The translations under genes and the position numbers were made by a program. Shown here piece by piece: positions 45,715 to 55,574 of a stretch of DNA of 64,000 bases. Under the pieces are notes generated by a model, which saw nothing but the letters and a program-made list of their open reading frames with translations, made no database searches and was not told the DNA's origin. The stretch's first letter is position 1. The number at the start of each line of letters is the position of its first letter. This DNA comes from Holtermannia corniformis (Eukaryota > Basidiomycota > Tremellomycetes > Holtermanniales), in contig BCIJ01000012.1 in the NCBI GenBank assembly GCA_001599935.1, positions 1-64,000 of the forward strand, read 5' to 3'.

Positions 45715-47074
45715 ATGCCCATCGACCTGGTTGCGTTTGGAGCTCTTGCCGGGTCTGCAACCGCACTCGTCTACGCTCTCTACACGATGCCGAGCTCTCG
45801 CCAACAGTTTCTCGGCCCCGGCTGGGTCGACGGCGAGTTTGCGCCGTTGAGAAACGACATGATGCTCCGTGCGGCCCGCGGTCCGTCTCTCGGTCTCGAC
45901 AAGGCCTAGCTGACATGTACAGGCGAGGAGACGGAGCGTGCGCCCGTGTGGGTCATGCGCCAGGCAGGTCGCTACCTCCCTGGTCCGTCTCTCCGGTTCT
46001 TCACCCAAACTGACCATCAGAGTTCCTCGAGCTGCGCAAGAAGCACTCGTTCTTCGAGTGCTGCCAGACGCCTTCCCTCGCGTGCGAGCTCACGCTCCAA
46101 CCGATCCGCCGGTTCTCGGGCCTGCTCGACGCCGCCATCATCTTTTGCGACATTCTCGTCGTCCCGCAGGCCATGGGCATGGTGGTCGAGATGCATCCTG
46201 GCGCCGGTCCCGTCCTGCCTTCACCCCTCGTCACCCCTGCCGATCTCGAACGCCTGCACAAGACGGTCGATATCCACAAGCAGCTAGGCTACGTGTTTGA
46301 AGCGATCAAGCTCACTAGGGAGGCGCTGCAGGGCGAGGTCCCGCTGATTGGCTTCTGCGGTGCGCCTTGGACTCTGATGGCGTACATGGTCGAGGGCGGC
46401 GGCAGCAAGACGTTTCAAAAGAGCAAAGAGTGGCTGTACCGCTACCCCGAGGCGAGCAAGCAGCTGCTGTTGCGCATTGCCGATGTCTGTGCGGATCTCT
46501 TGGTCGGCCAAGTGCTGGCTGGCGCTCAGGTGGGTTTTCTCATCTATTCTGCTACTCTACACCTACCATGCTGACCGCGCAGATGGTCCAAGTGTTCGAC
46601 TCGTGGGCGGGCGAGCTCACGCCGTACCAATTCGAAGCTTTCGCCCTCCCGGCCCTCGTCTACATCCGTGAAAAGTTCCACCGCGTCCTGACCGAGCTCT
46701 CGCACCCGATCCCACCCATGACGCTGTTTGCAAAAGGCGCAAACGACAGCATCACCCTGCAGTCGGCCGTGGCCGGCTACGACACGCTCGGTCTCGACTG
46801 GACGATCGACCCGGTCAACGCGCGCGCCCTGTCGGACGCAGGCAGTGAACAGGCCGAGCAAAGGAGGATGACGTTCCAGGGCAACTGGGACCCGGTCGTC
46901 CTGTACGCTGGTAGGGACGGGATCGAGCGTGAAGTCGAGCGCGTCGCGCAACGCTTCAAGGCCGCGGGCGGGGCCTGGATCGCAAACCTCGGCCACGGCG
47001 TGACGCCGCAAGTCAAGCCAGACGACTTCAAGTGGTTCCTGCAGTGTGTGCACCAGTATACCCGCCGAGGATAG
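45715..47074 (+). CDS. HEM12: Uroporphyrinogen decarboxylase with N-terminal hydrophobic extension
   Basis: The enzyme body is canonical: RNDMMLRAARG-EETERAP, VWVMRQAGRYLPEF with the substrate-binding Arg pair, FSGLLDAAIIFCDILVVPQA, LIGFCGAPWTLMAYMVEGG, FDSWAGELTPYQFEAFALP, GLDWTIDPVNAR and QGNWDPVVLYAG, with the conserved His in ANLGHGVTPQV. It decarboxylates uroporphyrinogen III to coproporphyrinogen III in haem synthesis. Unusually, ATG 45715 adds MPIDLVAFGALAGSATALVY, a predicted transmembrane or presequence segment absent from the usual cytosolic enzyme. A start at a later Met, such as ATG 45787, would remove it. Three introns of 36-46 nt. Confidence 0.92.
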
Positions 47075-47183
47075 CATGTATAGACGATCCCAACTCGTAG
47101 AAGATTCGTGGTGTACGCAAACAAGGGAGATTTCTTCGAACCGTCGAGTCGTTGTAGCGTTCGAATCGTTCTGTTCATCAACG

Positions 47184-47821
47184 ATGCAGGCCACTCGCTC
47201 GCTCTGTGGTGCTTCCCGCTTGCCGTTGACGCCCAAGCGGGCCAACAAGGATTTTTACAAGGGTTGGTGCGCGTTCGGTGGAACCGTCTAACGATCGCAG
47301 GGACCGGTCAGTCGTACACTCCGGGCGGTGGCCATCGCACAGGCCCACCAGGCAAGCATGTCGTCGGAGGCAAGGCAAAGTACAGGCTGGTAGATGACAA
47401 CGTCCGGTTCTTTGTCGGGCCCGGTCAGGAGGCGTTCAACGAGACGAGGGTGGGTTCAGCTCGGCTGCGTCTCTTGCTGACCAGGCAGCTACGACCGTAC
47501 GTGTCCACGGCTGTACCCAAGCGTGAACCGGGTGTCCTCCCACCTCGGCGGACACGCAACCTGCTCCCTCCTTTCTCTCCCAACGCCCTCCCGCCCCTCC
47601 CGACGGCCACCACGGCCGAGGGGCAAGAACCGTTCTTGATCCGAAAAGACTTTGTCGACTTTTCAAAGCGCTATCAGCGCCTGACGACTGAAGACAAGAA
47701 GGCGCTGGTGATGAGCACACGGAGAAAGTTTTGGGACGGCCTCATGCGGCAGTATGGTGCGAGGGGAGCCGAAGGAGAGCAGGCGAGGACGGAAGAGGTC
47801 GAGCGGAGGGCAGGGCAGTGA
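47184..47821 (+). CDS. Mitochondrial ribosomal protein mL41 (MRPL27-like)
   Basis: MQATRSLCGASRLPLTPKRA is an Arg/Ser-rich presequence. NKDFYKG then, after a 36-nt intron, TGQSYTPGGGHRTGPPGKHV and YRLVDDNVRFFVGP follow the mL41/MRPL27 pattern (KDYYKG, Gly/Pro/Lys-rich loop, then VR-x-FVVP). LRPYVSTAVPK after the next intron corresponds to the family's LKPYV. The C-terminal extension (KRYQRLTTEDKKALVMS and an acidic, Arg-rich tail) is fungal-specific. Role: large subunit of the mitoribosome. Confidence 0.75.
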
Positions 47822-47982
47822 TGCAGTTTTGACGTGCGATGGTCGCTGCATGCTCACATCTGATGCAGTCGGCGAGAACGGGGAGCATGCTGACGCTGGC
47901 TAGGCGGAAGGCGAGTCGACTGCAAACTGATCGGCCGTGCACAGCAAACGTCTACCTTGCTGTCCTTTCGTCGACAACCACC

Positions 47983-50055
47983 ATGCATATCCCCCTCGTA
48001 CTCGGCTTCGCGCTCGCCGCAGCTGCACCAAGCCCGACAGTCCGTCTCGGCAGCACGGCGATACAAGGCCTCGCGTTTCCCCAGTTCAACCAAGATGTCT
48101 TCCTTGGCATCCCCTATGCCCAGCCGCGTACGTTGCGTTCAACCTGCCCGAGCTCACCCCAGCCATTGGTAACCTCCGGTTCGCACCGCCCAGACCCTAC
48201 CGCTGGACGCAGCGTGCATTCAACGCTACCACCGTTGCGAATGCGTGTCTGCAGGATCCCACAAGTGTACGTGGGCCATCGCAACGAGTACGACTGAGAT
48301 GCAGGTCGGAGCCGTCGGCGGAGCGCCCGTGTCGGAAGACTGCTTGACCGTCAGCATCTACCGCCCAGCCGGCGTGACCGCCAACGCCAAGCTGCCCGTC
48401 ATGGTCTGGATGTGCGTCGCTTTGGTGGGGCGCACCGCTGACGCTCAGCTATGGCGGCGGCTTCTTTGCTGGCTCTTCGACTCCTTACAACGCTACGGCC
48501 CTCGTTGGCGCCAGTATCCTTGCGGTGGGTCACCTACGTCGCTTCAATCCTGATGCCCCAGCACACGCCCGTAGTCTTTGTTGCGTTCAACTACCGCGTT
48601 GGCATCTTGGGCTTTGGGTAGGTTCCGCCTGACCGTTCACTACTGACACCCAGTGGCGGCAAAGAGTTTGCAGATCGCAACGCTGGCAACCTCGGCCTCC
48701 AAGATCAGCTGCTCGCGCTCGAATGGGTCCAGGCTCACATCCGCTCGTTTGGAGGTGATCCAGACAACGTGACGGCGTTTGGCTTGTCCTCGGGCGCCAT
48801 TTCGATCTCGCTGCATCTACTCAACCCGGCCGTCATTGCACGCAGGAAACCGCTCTTTCACCGTGCCATCATGCAGTCGGGCGCGCCGTCTACGTTTCCG
48901 CTGGTCAAAGCCGCCGTCTCGAGGCAAGCGGCCTACGACGCCGTCGTGACCGCCACGGGCTGTGCAGGCGAGAACAGCTTTGACTGCCTTAAATGGTTGG
49001 ATGCGGATTCGCTGCTCAACGCGACGCTCAGTGTGCTCCGCTCGCTCGAGTTTCAGCTCTTGTATGTTTAACGCTGTCCCCCTGGTGCTGACCAGACAGC
49101 AACTTTGCGTTTGGTATGTTGCCGCCTGCGCTTCCCGACTGACCTCAGGCCCGGTCATCGACGGCCGCATGATCCCAGATTCACCCCAGCGTCTCATCCA
49201 GACCGGCGCCTTTCGCAAGACGCCGTTCATCGCCGGCAACACGCTAGACGAGTGCGTGGCACAAGAGACAAACACGGCTGACATTCCAGAGGCACCGTCT
49301 TTGTCCCACTCGACCTCAACTCGACAGATCAATCAATCGCCTACCTCGACTTGTTCCTGCCAAAGCCGGCAGCTCGCGACGTGGTCAACGGCCTGTTTGA
49401 TCTCTACCCGGTCGGAGATGTCGCGGCGGGCTCGTCAGTACCGGCTTACATCGACATGGCTAACATGCAGACCGTACGGCACGGGCAATGAGACGTTTGG
49501 TCTTTCCCCGCAGTACGTTGGCACCCGTCTGCCTTTGCTGATCGACAGGTTCAAGCGCGGCGCCAGTCTCGTCGGCGACCTCACGCTGCAGTCGGCTCGG
49601 TACGTCGCTAATCTGTTGTCCCTGCTCACGCGACAGGCGCGAATTCCTCGACCATGCCGCCCGCCACGGCCTCACCGACACGTACTCGTACAGCTTTCAA
49701 GAGCCGTTTGCCAACGCTTCAGCCTACGGCGTCTCGCACGCCATCGACGCGTACTTTACCTTTGGCTTTGTCTCGCCCGAGTCTGGCTTTGCGCCAGAGT
49801 CCGAAGCGGTCCAGACTGATCTAATCGCGTATTGGTGCGTGTCGCGCGCACCCGCACGTGCTGATCGGTAGGATCAACTATGCAAACAGTGGCAATCCCA
49901 ACGGCCGCTCGCTTCCACCGTGGCCAGCCTACGACGCTGCAGGCGCACGCAACCTGCTGCGCTTCAAAGCCAACGACATGACTGTCTTCAAGGACGACTA
50001 CCGCCAAGAGCAGATTGCGTACGTTAACGCGCACGGGCAAGAGTTTAGTCACTAG
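47983..50055 (+). CDS. Secreted type-B carboxylesterase/lipase
   Basis: Signal peptide [18 protein letters not shown]. The alpha/beta-hydrolase body shows [23 protein letters not shown], the oxyanion-hole [47 protein letters not shown] and [19 protein letters not shown], where the nucleophilic elbow is G-L-S-S-G instead of the common G-E-S-A-G. Asn-x-Ser/Thr sites and six or more Cys fit a secreted glycoprotein. The distal part ([18 protein letters not shown]) probably carries the catalytic His. More than ten short introns. Substrate range from triglycerides to cutin or carbamates cannot be decided. Confidence 0.85.
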
Positions 50056-50121
50056 GTGTGAGATACGTGGGATAGAAGTGTCATCTGAATTTGTTGCCCT
50101 CAGATGCAGCCGACCTCGGCA

Positions 50122-50207
50122 GCGCTGACAATGGAGTTTTTGGCGGCGCTCGGCGGGATGTCTGGTTGCCGTTGCTCCGCGCCATGGTAGCGCTGACAAT
50201 GGAGTTT
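50122..50207 (+). repeat. 18-bp direct repeat upstream of array B
   Basis: GCGCTGACAATGGAGTTT occurs at 50122-50139 and 50190-50207. The flanking CGGCGCTCGGCGGGATG and CAGCGCTCGGCAAGATG are also related, so an ~65-bp unit duplicated in the promoter of the first array B gene. Confidence 0.8.
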
Positions 50208-50263
50208 CCTATCGGCAGACCAAGACCAGCACACATGGGCAGCGCTCGGCAAGATGGCTGGGC

Positions 50264-50269
50264 ATAAAA
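50264..50269 (+). promoter_or_regulatory. TATA box, array B member 1
   Basis: GCATAAAAGC lies about 30 bp before ATG 50297. Confidence 0.6.
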
Positions 50270-50296
50270 GCAAGACTCTTGGAGACGCTGGGCATA

Positions 50297-50617
50297 ATGG
50301 TCAAGTGCAGCAACTGCCGGCAAGCGTGCGACTCGTCCTATACGGGCTACCGGCTCTGCGCTTCGTGCTCAGTGCTCACCTCTTGTCGCGAATGTGGCGA
50401 AAAGGTCGCCAAGGGCGATACAAGCACCGAAGGCGATTGCGAGGCATGTTTCTACATCCTCCATCGCTCGCTCGACTTTGAATGCGAGAAGAGCACCTGC
50501 TCGACGAAGATCACGTCTGCGCAAGGTGATCAATGCGCACTCCATGGCGGGTCGCGCTTGCCAACCATGCAGCAGATGCCCGGGCTGTGGAGCAAAAGCC
50601 GTTGGAAGCCGTATTAA
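50297..50617 (+). CDS. Cys-rich tandem array B, member 1
   Basis: Intronless, 106 residues. CxxC pairs CSNC, CASC, CREC and CEAC are followed by DFECEKSTCSTKITSAQGD and CALHGG, then a Trp/Arg C-terminus (LWSKSRWKPY). The core STEGDC-x2-CF, DFxC, TKI-x2-QG and C-x2-HGG recurs in other array members. The Cys/His spacing suggests two treble-clef or zinc-ribbon-like sites. No signal peptide, so intracellular zinc binding is likelier than secretion. No known family recognised. Confidence 0.8.
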   Translation: MVKCSNCRQACDSSYTGYRLCASCSVLTSCRECGEKVAKGDTSTEGDCEACFYILHRSLDFECEKSTCSTKITSAQGDQCALHGGSRLPTMQQMPGLWSKSRWKPY

Positions 50618-50918
50618 TACACAGATGACCAATCAGGCCATGTGCTATCATTGTACTGCGGAGCAGTGCTGTCACTGGGGCGCTCCGAAGCAGATTGTCC
50701 AGTGTGGCCCTTGATCGCTTTCCCGTTGCTTACCGTCGCCCGCCTGCTGCTCTGCGCCGCGATCCCCTTTGTCCTAGGTTGCTCTTGATCCGGGCTCAGA
50801 AAGGGTCGTCGCGCAGGGTCCTCCCGCGTTGTATCGGAACATCGCCCCGCTCAGTGAGCTGGGTTCCAAGCCGGAGAACGTGCATAAATAGCTCACTTTT
50901 CATCAGCGACACTCAGCA
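50618..50918. other. Spacer between array B members 1 and 2
   Basis: No related frame is visible. It ends in the TATA box of member 2. Confidence 0.5.
50884..50890 (+). promoter_or_regulatory. TATA box, array B member 2
   Basis: CATAAATAG lies ~30 bp before ATG 50919. Confidence 0.65.
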
Positions 50919-51254
50919 ATGCCCAAGTGTAACAACTGCCGCCAGCCACTGACGCTTCCTATCGCCGACGGCGACTCTACCACTTTGTGCGAGACATGCT
51001 CGGTGCCCACTACTTGTAATGAGTGCCAGAAACTCGTGCCAATAGGGGAGACGAGCACAGAGGGAGACTGCCGCTCGTGCTTTGACGTCATCCAAAGTCA
51101 TCTAGACTTTGACTGCGAGCACGAAACCTGCAACACCAAGATCGCGTCTGTCCAAGGAGAGTACTGCACCCGTCACGGTGGGAATCCCAGGCCGAAACCG
51201 TCCAAACTCGAGACGGCCTGGCGTGGGAGCCGATGGAAGCCCTCGACAGAGTGA
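50919..51254 (+). CDS. Cys-rich tandem array B, member 2
   Basis: Intronless, 111 residues. MPKCNNCRQPL opens the first CxxC; CETC, CNECQK, STEGDCRSCFDVI, DFDCEHETCNTKIASVQGE and CTRHGG follow in the same order as member 1. The C-terminus AWRGSRWKPSTE matches the RWKP ending of members 1 and 4. Loops between Cys differ strongly while Cys and Gly stay fixed. Confidence 0.82.
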   Translation: MPKCNNCRQPLTLPIADGDSTTLCETCSVPTTCNECQKLVPIGETSTEGDCRSCFDVIQSHLDFDCEHETCNTKIASVQGEYCTRHGGNPRPKPSKLETAWRGSRWKPSTE

Positions 51255-51829
51255 TCTCCCAGTGAGATGAACAGCAGCAGTAACCATTCCCTTGAATCAC
51301 GATAGCGAGTCGGAGTTACCTTCCGCGGACTGCAGACAGGGGAGCATTCCCTTATGACAGCAAGTCTGCATCTTGCATGACGTCGTTCAAAGGGACTCGG
51401 TAGCACTTGCCATGGCGATCACAGCTGCTGGTCAGGCCAAAGAAACACGCATAACATGTCCTGCGCTCACCACTGGGCACATATTGCGCGGTGTTGCGGC
51501 CGGAGCAGCATGTCCAAGTGCAGCAGGCCGAGCTGCGTCGGAACCAGTCGTGCACAAAGCCTGGAGACCCAGCGTCCCCGTCTGGAACAGCCGAGCGGCA
51601 GGCGTGTGGTCTCACTGTGCAACGACTGCGTTGGAATCTTTACCGTCCAATATGGATTTAATCCAGGCTTTGATCTCTGCAATGCCTCCAATGTCACTCA
51701 CAGACCCAACACCGCTCAAAGGGGTACCAAGCCTCCTTGTTACGCTTGCCCGCAGATTGTCCGACGCCTTCGCAAGCGCTGATAACGCGGGTACACTGCT
51801 CGTCGTTGAGATGTAGCAGACTTCAAGCC
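51255..51829. other. Spacer between array B members 2 and 4
   Basis: It holds one low-confidence Cys-containing frame (51510-51782) and no TATA-like box. It may be a decayed array unit. Confidence 0.4.
51510..51782 (+). pseudogene. Possible decayed or divergent array B unit (member 3)
   Basis: A 90-residue frame begins MSKCSRPSCVGTSR and contains CNDC and later CYAC, so Cys pairs are present, but STEGDC, TKI-x-QG and HGG are missing. Position (one spacer on each side) and orientation fit a lost copy. It could equally be chance. Confidence 0.3.
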
Positions 51830-52171
51830 ATGCCCCCAACGTGCAACAATTGTGCATCGACCCAATCGTCCGGCTCGCACCTGTGCGGGACGTGTTCCGC
51901 GCCTGTCAAGTGCACAGAGTGCCAGGAGTCTGTTCCGCGTGGCAACACCAGCAATGACGGAGATTGCCGTAAGTGCTTTGAAATCATTTACCGCGATTCC
52001 GCTTTTCCTTGCTCGCAATGCGAAACCAAGATCACCATGGCGCAGGGTGAGAAGTGCAGCCGGCATGGCGGCAAACCCAAGCTGTCGCTGCGGGCGTTCG
52101 AAGCCCTGTGGAAGGAGGAGCGATGGAAGCCAGACAGTGGGTCCGGTCAGACGCAGCCCGAGTCTTGCTAG
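51830..52171 (+). CDS. Cys-rich tandem array B, member 4
   Basis: Intronless, 113 residues: MPPTCNNCASTQ, CGTC, CTECQESVP, TSNDGDCRKCFEII, AFPCSQCETKITMAQGEK and CSRHGG, then a basic C-terminus with EERWKPDSGSG. STEGDC is NDGDC here. The extra CSQC pair replaces the C-x3/4-C of the others. No TATA box is clear upstream. Confidence 0.82.
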   Translation: MPPTCNNCASTQSSGSHLCGTCSAPVKCTECQESVPRGNTSNDGDCRKCFEIIYRDSAFPCSQCETKITMAQGEKCSRHGGKPKLSLRAFEALWKEERWKPDSGSGQTQPESC

Positions 52172-52371
52172 CGCGAGGCAGGAACGTCGCTGCTGCAGAT
52201 GCAACCCATGGCCTATCTGAAGTGCCTTCGCGGTGGTGATACCTAGGCCACGTCTGCTTTGTATATCCGCGGTGAGGACAACGGTGAGCAGCCAAGCACA
52301 ACTCAGCAAATCAGGTCCAGAACAGAGGAGCGTTTCCTTTGCCACGAGTCATATCGCATAGTATAAGATGG

Positions 52372-52377
52372 GCACTG
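52372..52377 (+). promoter_or_regulatory. TATA box, array B member 5
   Basis: GTATAAGATG lies ~33 bp before ATG 52409. Confidence 0.6.
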
Positions 52378-52408
52378 CCTCGCCACGACCGTCATCTGCA
52401 CCCACACC

Positions 52409-52654
52409 ATGTCTGCGCACTGCAGGGAGTGCGGAACGGAGACTTCCAAGTACGCGCTGACCAATGAGGGCGACTGCTACAAGTGTTTCACATACTTGCA
52501 CCAGCAGCGCGACTTTCCTTGCCAGGCTGCCAACTGCAGCGAGACAACGACGAGTGCCCAAGATGGCAGATGTTCAAACCATGGGGGCTGTCCGGTCTTG
52601 GAAAATGAGGAGGATCTCAACAAAAAGTACAACTCTATGCTTTGCTGTGGCTAG
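52409..52654 (+). CDS. Cys-rich tandem array B, member 5 (short form)
   Basis: Intronless, 81 residues. MSAHCRECGTETSKYAL carries one CxxC, then TNEGDCYKCFTYL, DFPCQAANCSETTTSAQDG and CSNHGG, ending KKYNSMLCCG. It lacks the N-terminal double CxxC of members 1, 2 and 4, and pairs with member 6 as a short subtype. Confidence 0.82.
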   Translation: MSAHCRECGTETSKYALTNEGDCYKCFTYLHQQRDFPCQAANCSETTTSAQDGRCSNHGGCPVLENEEDLNKKYNSMLCCG

Positions 52655-52879
52655 CATCAAAGGGTCCCTGCGAATACCGCAAGGACTTGCACAGCAGTCA
52701 TGCATCGTCTTGTCGTCTTGAGCTGTGCACTGCCCGACTGCGAGATCGGACAATCATCTTGTCAATCTCCGAGTCTCAGCTGATTTCAAAGGTATCGATC
52801 GGGTCGACGTCGTATGCGCCGCCCGAATCGGCGCCATATCGGCTAAAGTGCTACAAGGGTACGTTGGAGTATCCGAGGA

Positions 52880-52886
52880 TATAATA
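52880..52886 (+). promoter_or_regulatory. TATA box, array B member 6
   Basis: GGATATAATACG lies ~30 bp before ATG 52915. Confidence 0.65.
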
Positions 52887-52914
52887 CGCCGCACGTATCT
52901 CGAGCCACTCCACA

Positions 52915-53172
52915 ATGTCGTCCGATGACTCGACCTGCCGCGAATGTCAAAAGCCATCGAGCCGCTTCGTGCGGACGACGGAAGGCGACTGTTTTACGTG
53001 TTTCCGCCTCATTCAGCAGAGCCGTGACTTTCCATGCAGTGCTGGGAATTGCTCAACCCTGACGACTTCGGCGCAGAACGAGCGGTGCGAGGCTCATGGC
53101 GGCACAGCGGTCCCGTCGGACGAAGAAATGATGAAGCTGTTCAACAGCATGCTGCCGTCCACAACCCACTGA
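52915..53172 (+). CDS. Cys-rich tandem array B, member 6 (short form)
   Basis: Intronless, 85 residues: MSSDDSTCRECQKPSSRF, TTEGDCFTCFRLI, DFPCSAGNCSTLTTSAQNE, CEAHGG and a tail MMKLFNSMLPSTTH. It resembles member 5 over its whole length, including the FNSML/YNSML tail, so these two are the youngest pair. Confidence 0.82.
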   Translation: MSSDDSTCRECQKPSSRFVRTTEGDCFTCFRLIQQSRDFPCSAGNCSTLTTSAQNERCEAHGGTAVPSDEEMMKLFNSMLPSTTH

Positions 53173-53198
53173 ATCCTGCAGAGAAAGGATGGACTCAT

Positions 53199-54197
53199 CT
53201 ATGCATTGCGTTGTGATGCTCGGATCCCCAGCACGCCCCTCACGCCTTCGAGTGCGAGCGTGTCGACATCTTCCCGCGTGTTGTCAATGCTGACCGTCAC
53301 CACGCCGTCTTCTTCTCTCGGGTCTTCAAGCGTAGCCAGCTGCGAGTCGAGCATCTTGGCGCCCATAAAGTGGTTCTTCCGTGCTGCGATCCGACCCTCG
53401 AGCAGCTCGCGCTCGCCATGACAGTAGAGGAAGAGGGTTTGCAGGCGGGACGTGGCTGGCTTCGAGATCTCGTCGGGCAGCTCGGATGAGCGCAAGGGCT
53501 GAGGTGTCAGTTGATGCCGGTGCAGACTTGACGCACCAGATCATCCTCTGCTGGCGGCTGAGCTTGAACAACACCACGGAGGATATCGCGATACCAAGCC
53601 TTGAGAGCCGAGCACGCAATCACAACCGCTGGTCGGCCAAACACGGTCGAGACCTCGTTCTTCTCGTATTGCTCGTGGCAGACGCGTTCGGCTGTCGAGC
53701 GGATCAGTGCGAGCCACGGCAGGCGGTCGGCGTCGTTGAGTGGGTTCCCGGCTGACATTTTGGCAACGTTGGAAGCCGGGTGGAGATTGTCGGCATCGAT
53801 GAACGGGACTTGGAGTGATGTGGCGAGAGACTGCCCGATTGTCGACTTTCCGCTATGTGGCGTTAACCCGTACCTTCCGAGGAAGACGTTACCAACCAGG
53901 AAGCCACGCCCTGCGGTCGTGTGAGTCGCATGTTGCCGCATCCACCGCACTCACCATGACGACGATCAATACGGGCCGTGGGCTGTCCTCTGGCACGGTC
54001 AGTTCCTCCTCCTCGGCATCCAGCTTGTCCTCTTCCTGTTCGAGAGCGGCAGCACGGGCCTCATCCGCGCCTGTTGCGTAGCGCTCGCCCTCGGGCAGCG
54101 CATGGAACGCCGAGGACGGGTGGAAGAGCACGCCGAGTGTCGCGGCGGTGAATAGGACCGTTCCGAACAGGCTCAAGTGAACGTCGTGCGATGCCAT
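53199..54197 (-). CDS. Gluconokinase with N-terminal membrane segment
   Basis: The kinase part is canonical: PVLIVVM-GVASCGKSTIGQSL (P-loop assembled across two introns), FIDADNLHPASNVAKMSAG, PLNDADRLPWLALI, VIACSALKAWYRDILRG and LYCHGERELLEGRIAARKNH with the lid Arg, then FMGAKMLDSQLATLEDP. It phosphorylates gluconate to 6-phosphogluconate. Before it, MASHDVHLSLFGTVLFTAAT and GVLFHPSSAF form one hydrophobic helix, then a ~40-residue Glu/Asp-rich linker. The usual fungal enzyme is soluble and lacks this extension. A start near the P-loop is not available, since the preceding frame is open throughout. Confidence 0.85.
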
Positions 54198-54417
54198 GCT
54201 GGTTGTTGGAAGCGAAGCGCTGAATCGTCAAGCTCGTTGGAAGTCTTGGGGAGGAAGAGGACGATCCCGGAAGCCGGCCCGGCGTCATGTGTGGCGCTTG
54301 CTAGAGGCGTGCTACACATCGTAGCAATTTGTGCTAGAACATTTAGCAAACGCAATAGGAGAACCGTCAGGACCATACCTGTTGATCTCACCATCTGCAA
54401 GCTCTACGCACCTCGGA

Positions 54418-55557
54418 ATGGCCATCAAACGCCCCATCTCACCCTCGGCAAGCACTTCTGTAAAGGACGCAAAAGCCGCCAAGCCGTCGTTCGCGCCTGA
54501 TCAAGGCAAAGAGTGGCTGCTGGCGGAACTCGATACGCTCGAGCAGAGCTACAAGGCGGCTCTGTACCATGTCGGGATGATCATGCGGTTCCATGCAGAT
54601 GTCAGGAGGGTGTGAGTACTCTCGGTCACGCAGAAAGGAGCTGATCGAGCAGCGGGTCGCACGTCCGTAACGCACCATCGCACCTCGTCGTCGGCTTGGC
54701 GAGGGAGACGGACCGGTGGGAGAATGCAAAGCGTAGGGTCGACTACTATCTTGTAGGTCAATCGAGTCGAGGGTCGTGGGCTGACGAGTCAGCGCAAAAC
54801 GTACCGGCTGACATCCAACTCGGTCGCTCCCTCGCCCGAACTCTCGCACCAACCGCTCGAGGACGACGAGACAGTTCTTGCCTCCGTTCCTGCACCTCCT
54901 CCCTCGGCTCTATCCAACCCACTCCTCGCAGCACATCTCAAGCTGCCGACAGGTCAAGCATCGCCCGTCCCACTTGCTACCGCCAAGTTTGACAGCACGG
55001 CCGCACCAACTCTGAACGAGGCAACATTCTTCGACCAGACCACTACCAATCCAGAACTGCTTGCGTCCTACCCTGCGCCGGTGCAAGAACAACTGAACCT
55101 GAACCAGCTCCATCCCTTCATCTCGACGGACCAAACGAGGCAGACGGAAGAGTTTCCCGACATGTCCGAGATGGACTTTACCAACCTCGACATGTCGGCG
55201 CTCGAGGGGCTCTTTCCGGGTGGTGGAGACGCCGAGCAGCAGACGGTCACAGAGCAGGCACCGCTACCGAGAGCAGACCTCGACCAGCTACAGGCGTTTT
55301 TGAACCAATCGACGGCACCTCGTGCTGCACCGACCCCTGCACCACAGCCCCAGACCCAACCACAGCGACCACCACCGCCCACCCAGCAGTACCTCGACTC
55401 GACGTTTGCCGCGCCAAGCAATCCGCCGGCACCGCCGGCTCCCCCTTCCGACGCGCTGACAGGGCTCGGACTCGAGATCCCCTCAAACGGAGCCAACGAC
55501 GGGTTGCAGCTTGGTCCAGAGGAGCTCGAGATGCTTTTGGCAGGCTGGCAAGAATGA
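54418..55557 (+). CDS. Unrecognised protein with helical N-terminus and acidic Pro/Gln-rich tail
   Basis: MAIKRPISPSASTSVKDAK leads to a helix EWLLAELDTLEQSYKAALYH and VGMIMRFHADVR; two short introns then join SHLVVGLARETDRWENAKRR and the tail. The tail has short acidic/hydrophobic clusters (MDFTNLDMSALEGLFPGG) that resemble transactivation segments, Pro/Gln-rich linkers and LQLGPEELEMLLAGWQE at the end. The layout would suit a Mediator-type or transcriptional coactivator subunit, by inference only. The stop is 17 bp from the convergent gene. Confidence 0.65.
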
Positions 55558-55574
55558 CGCAAACAGATGCATCC

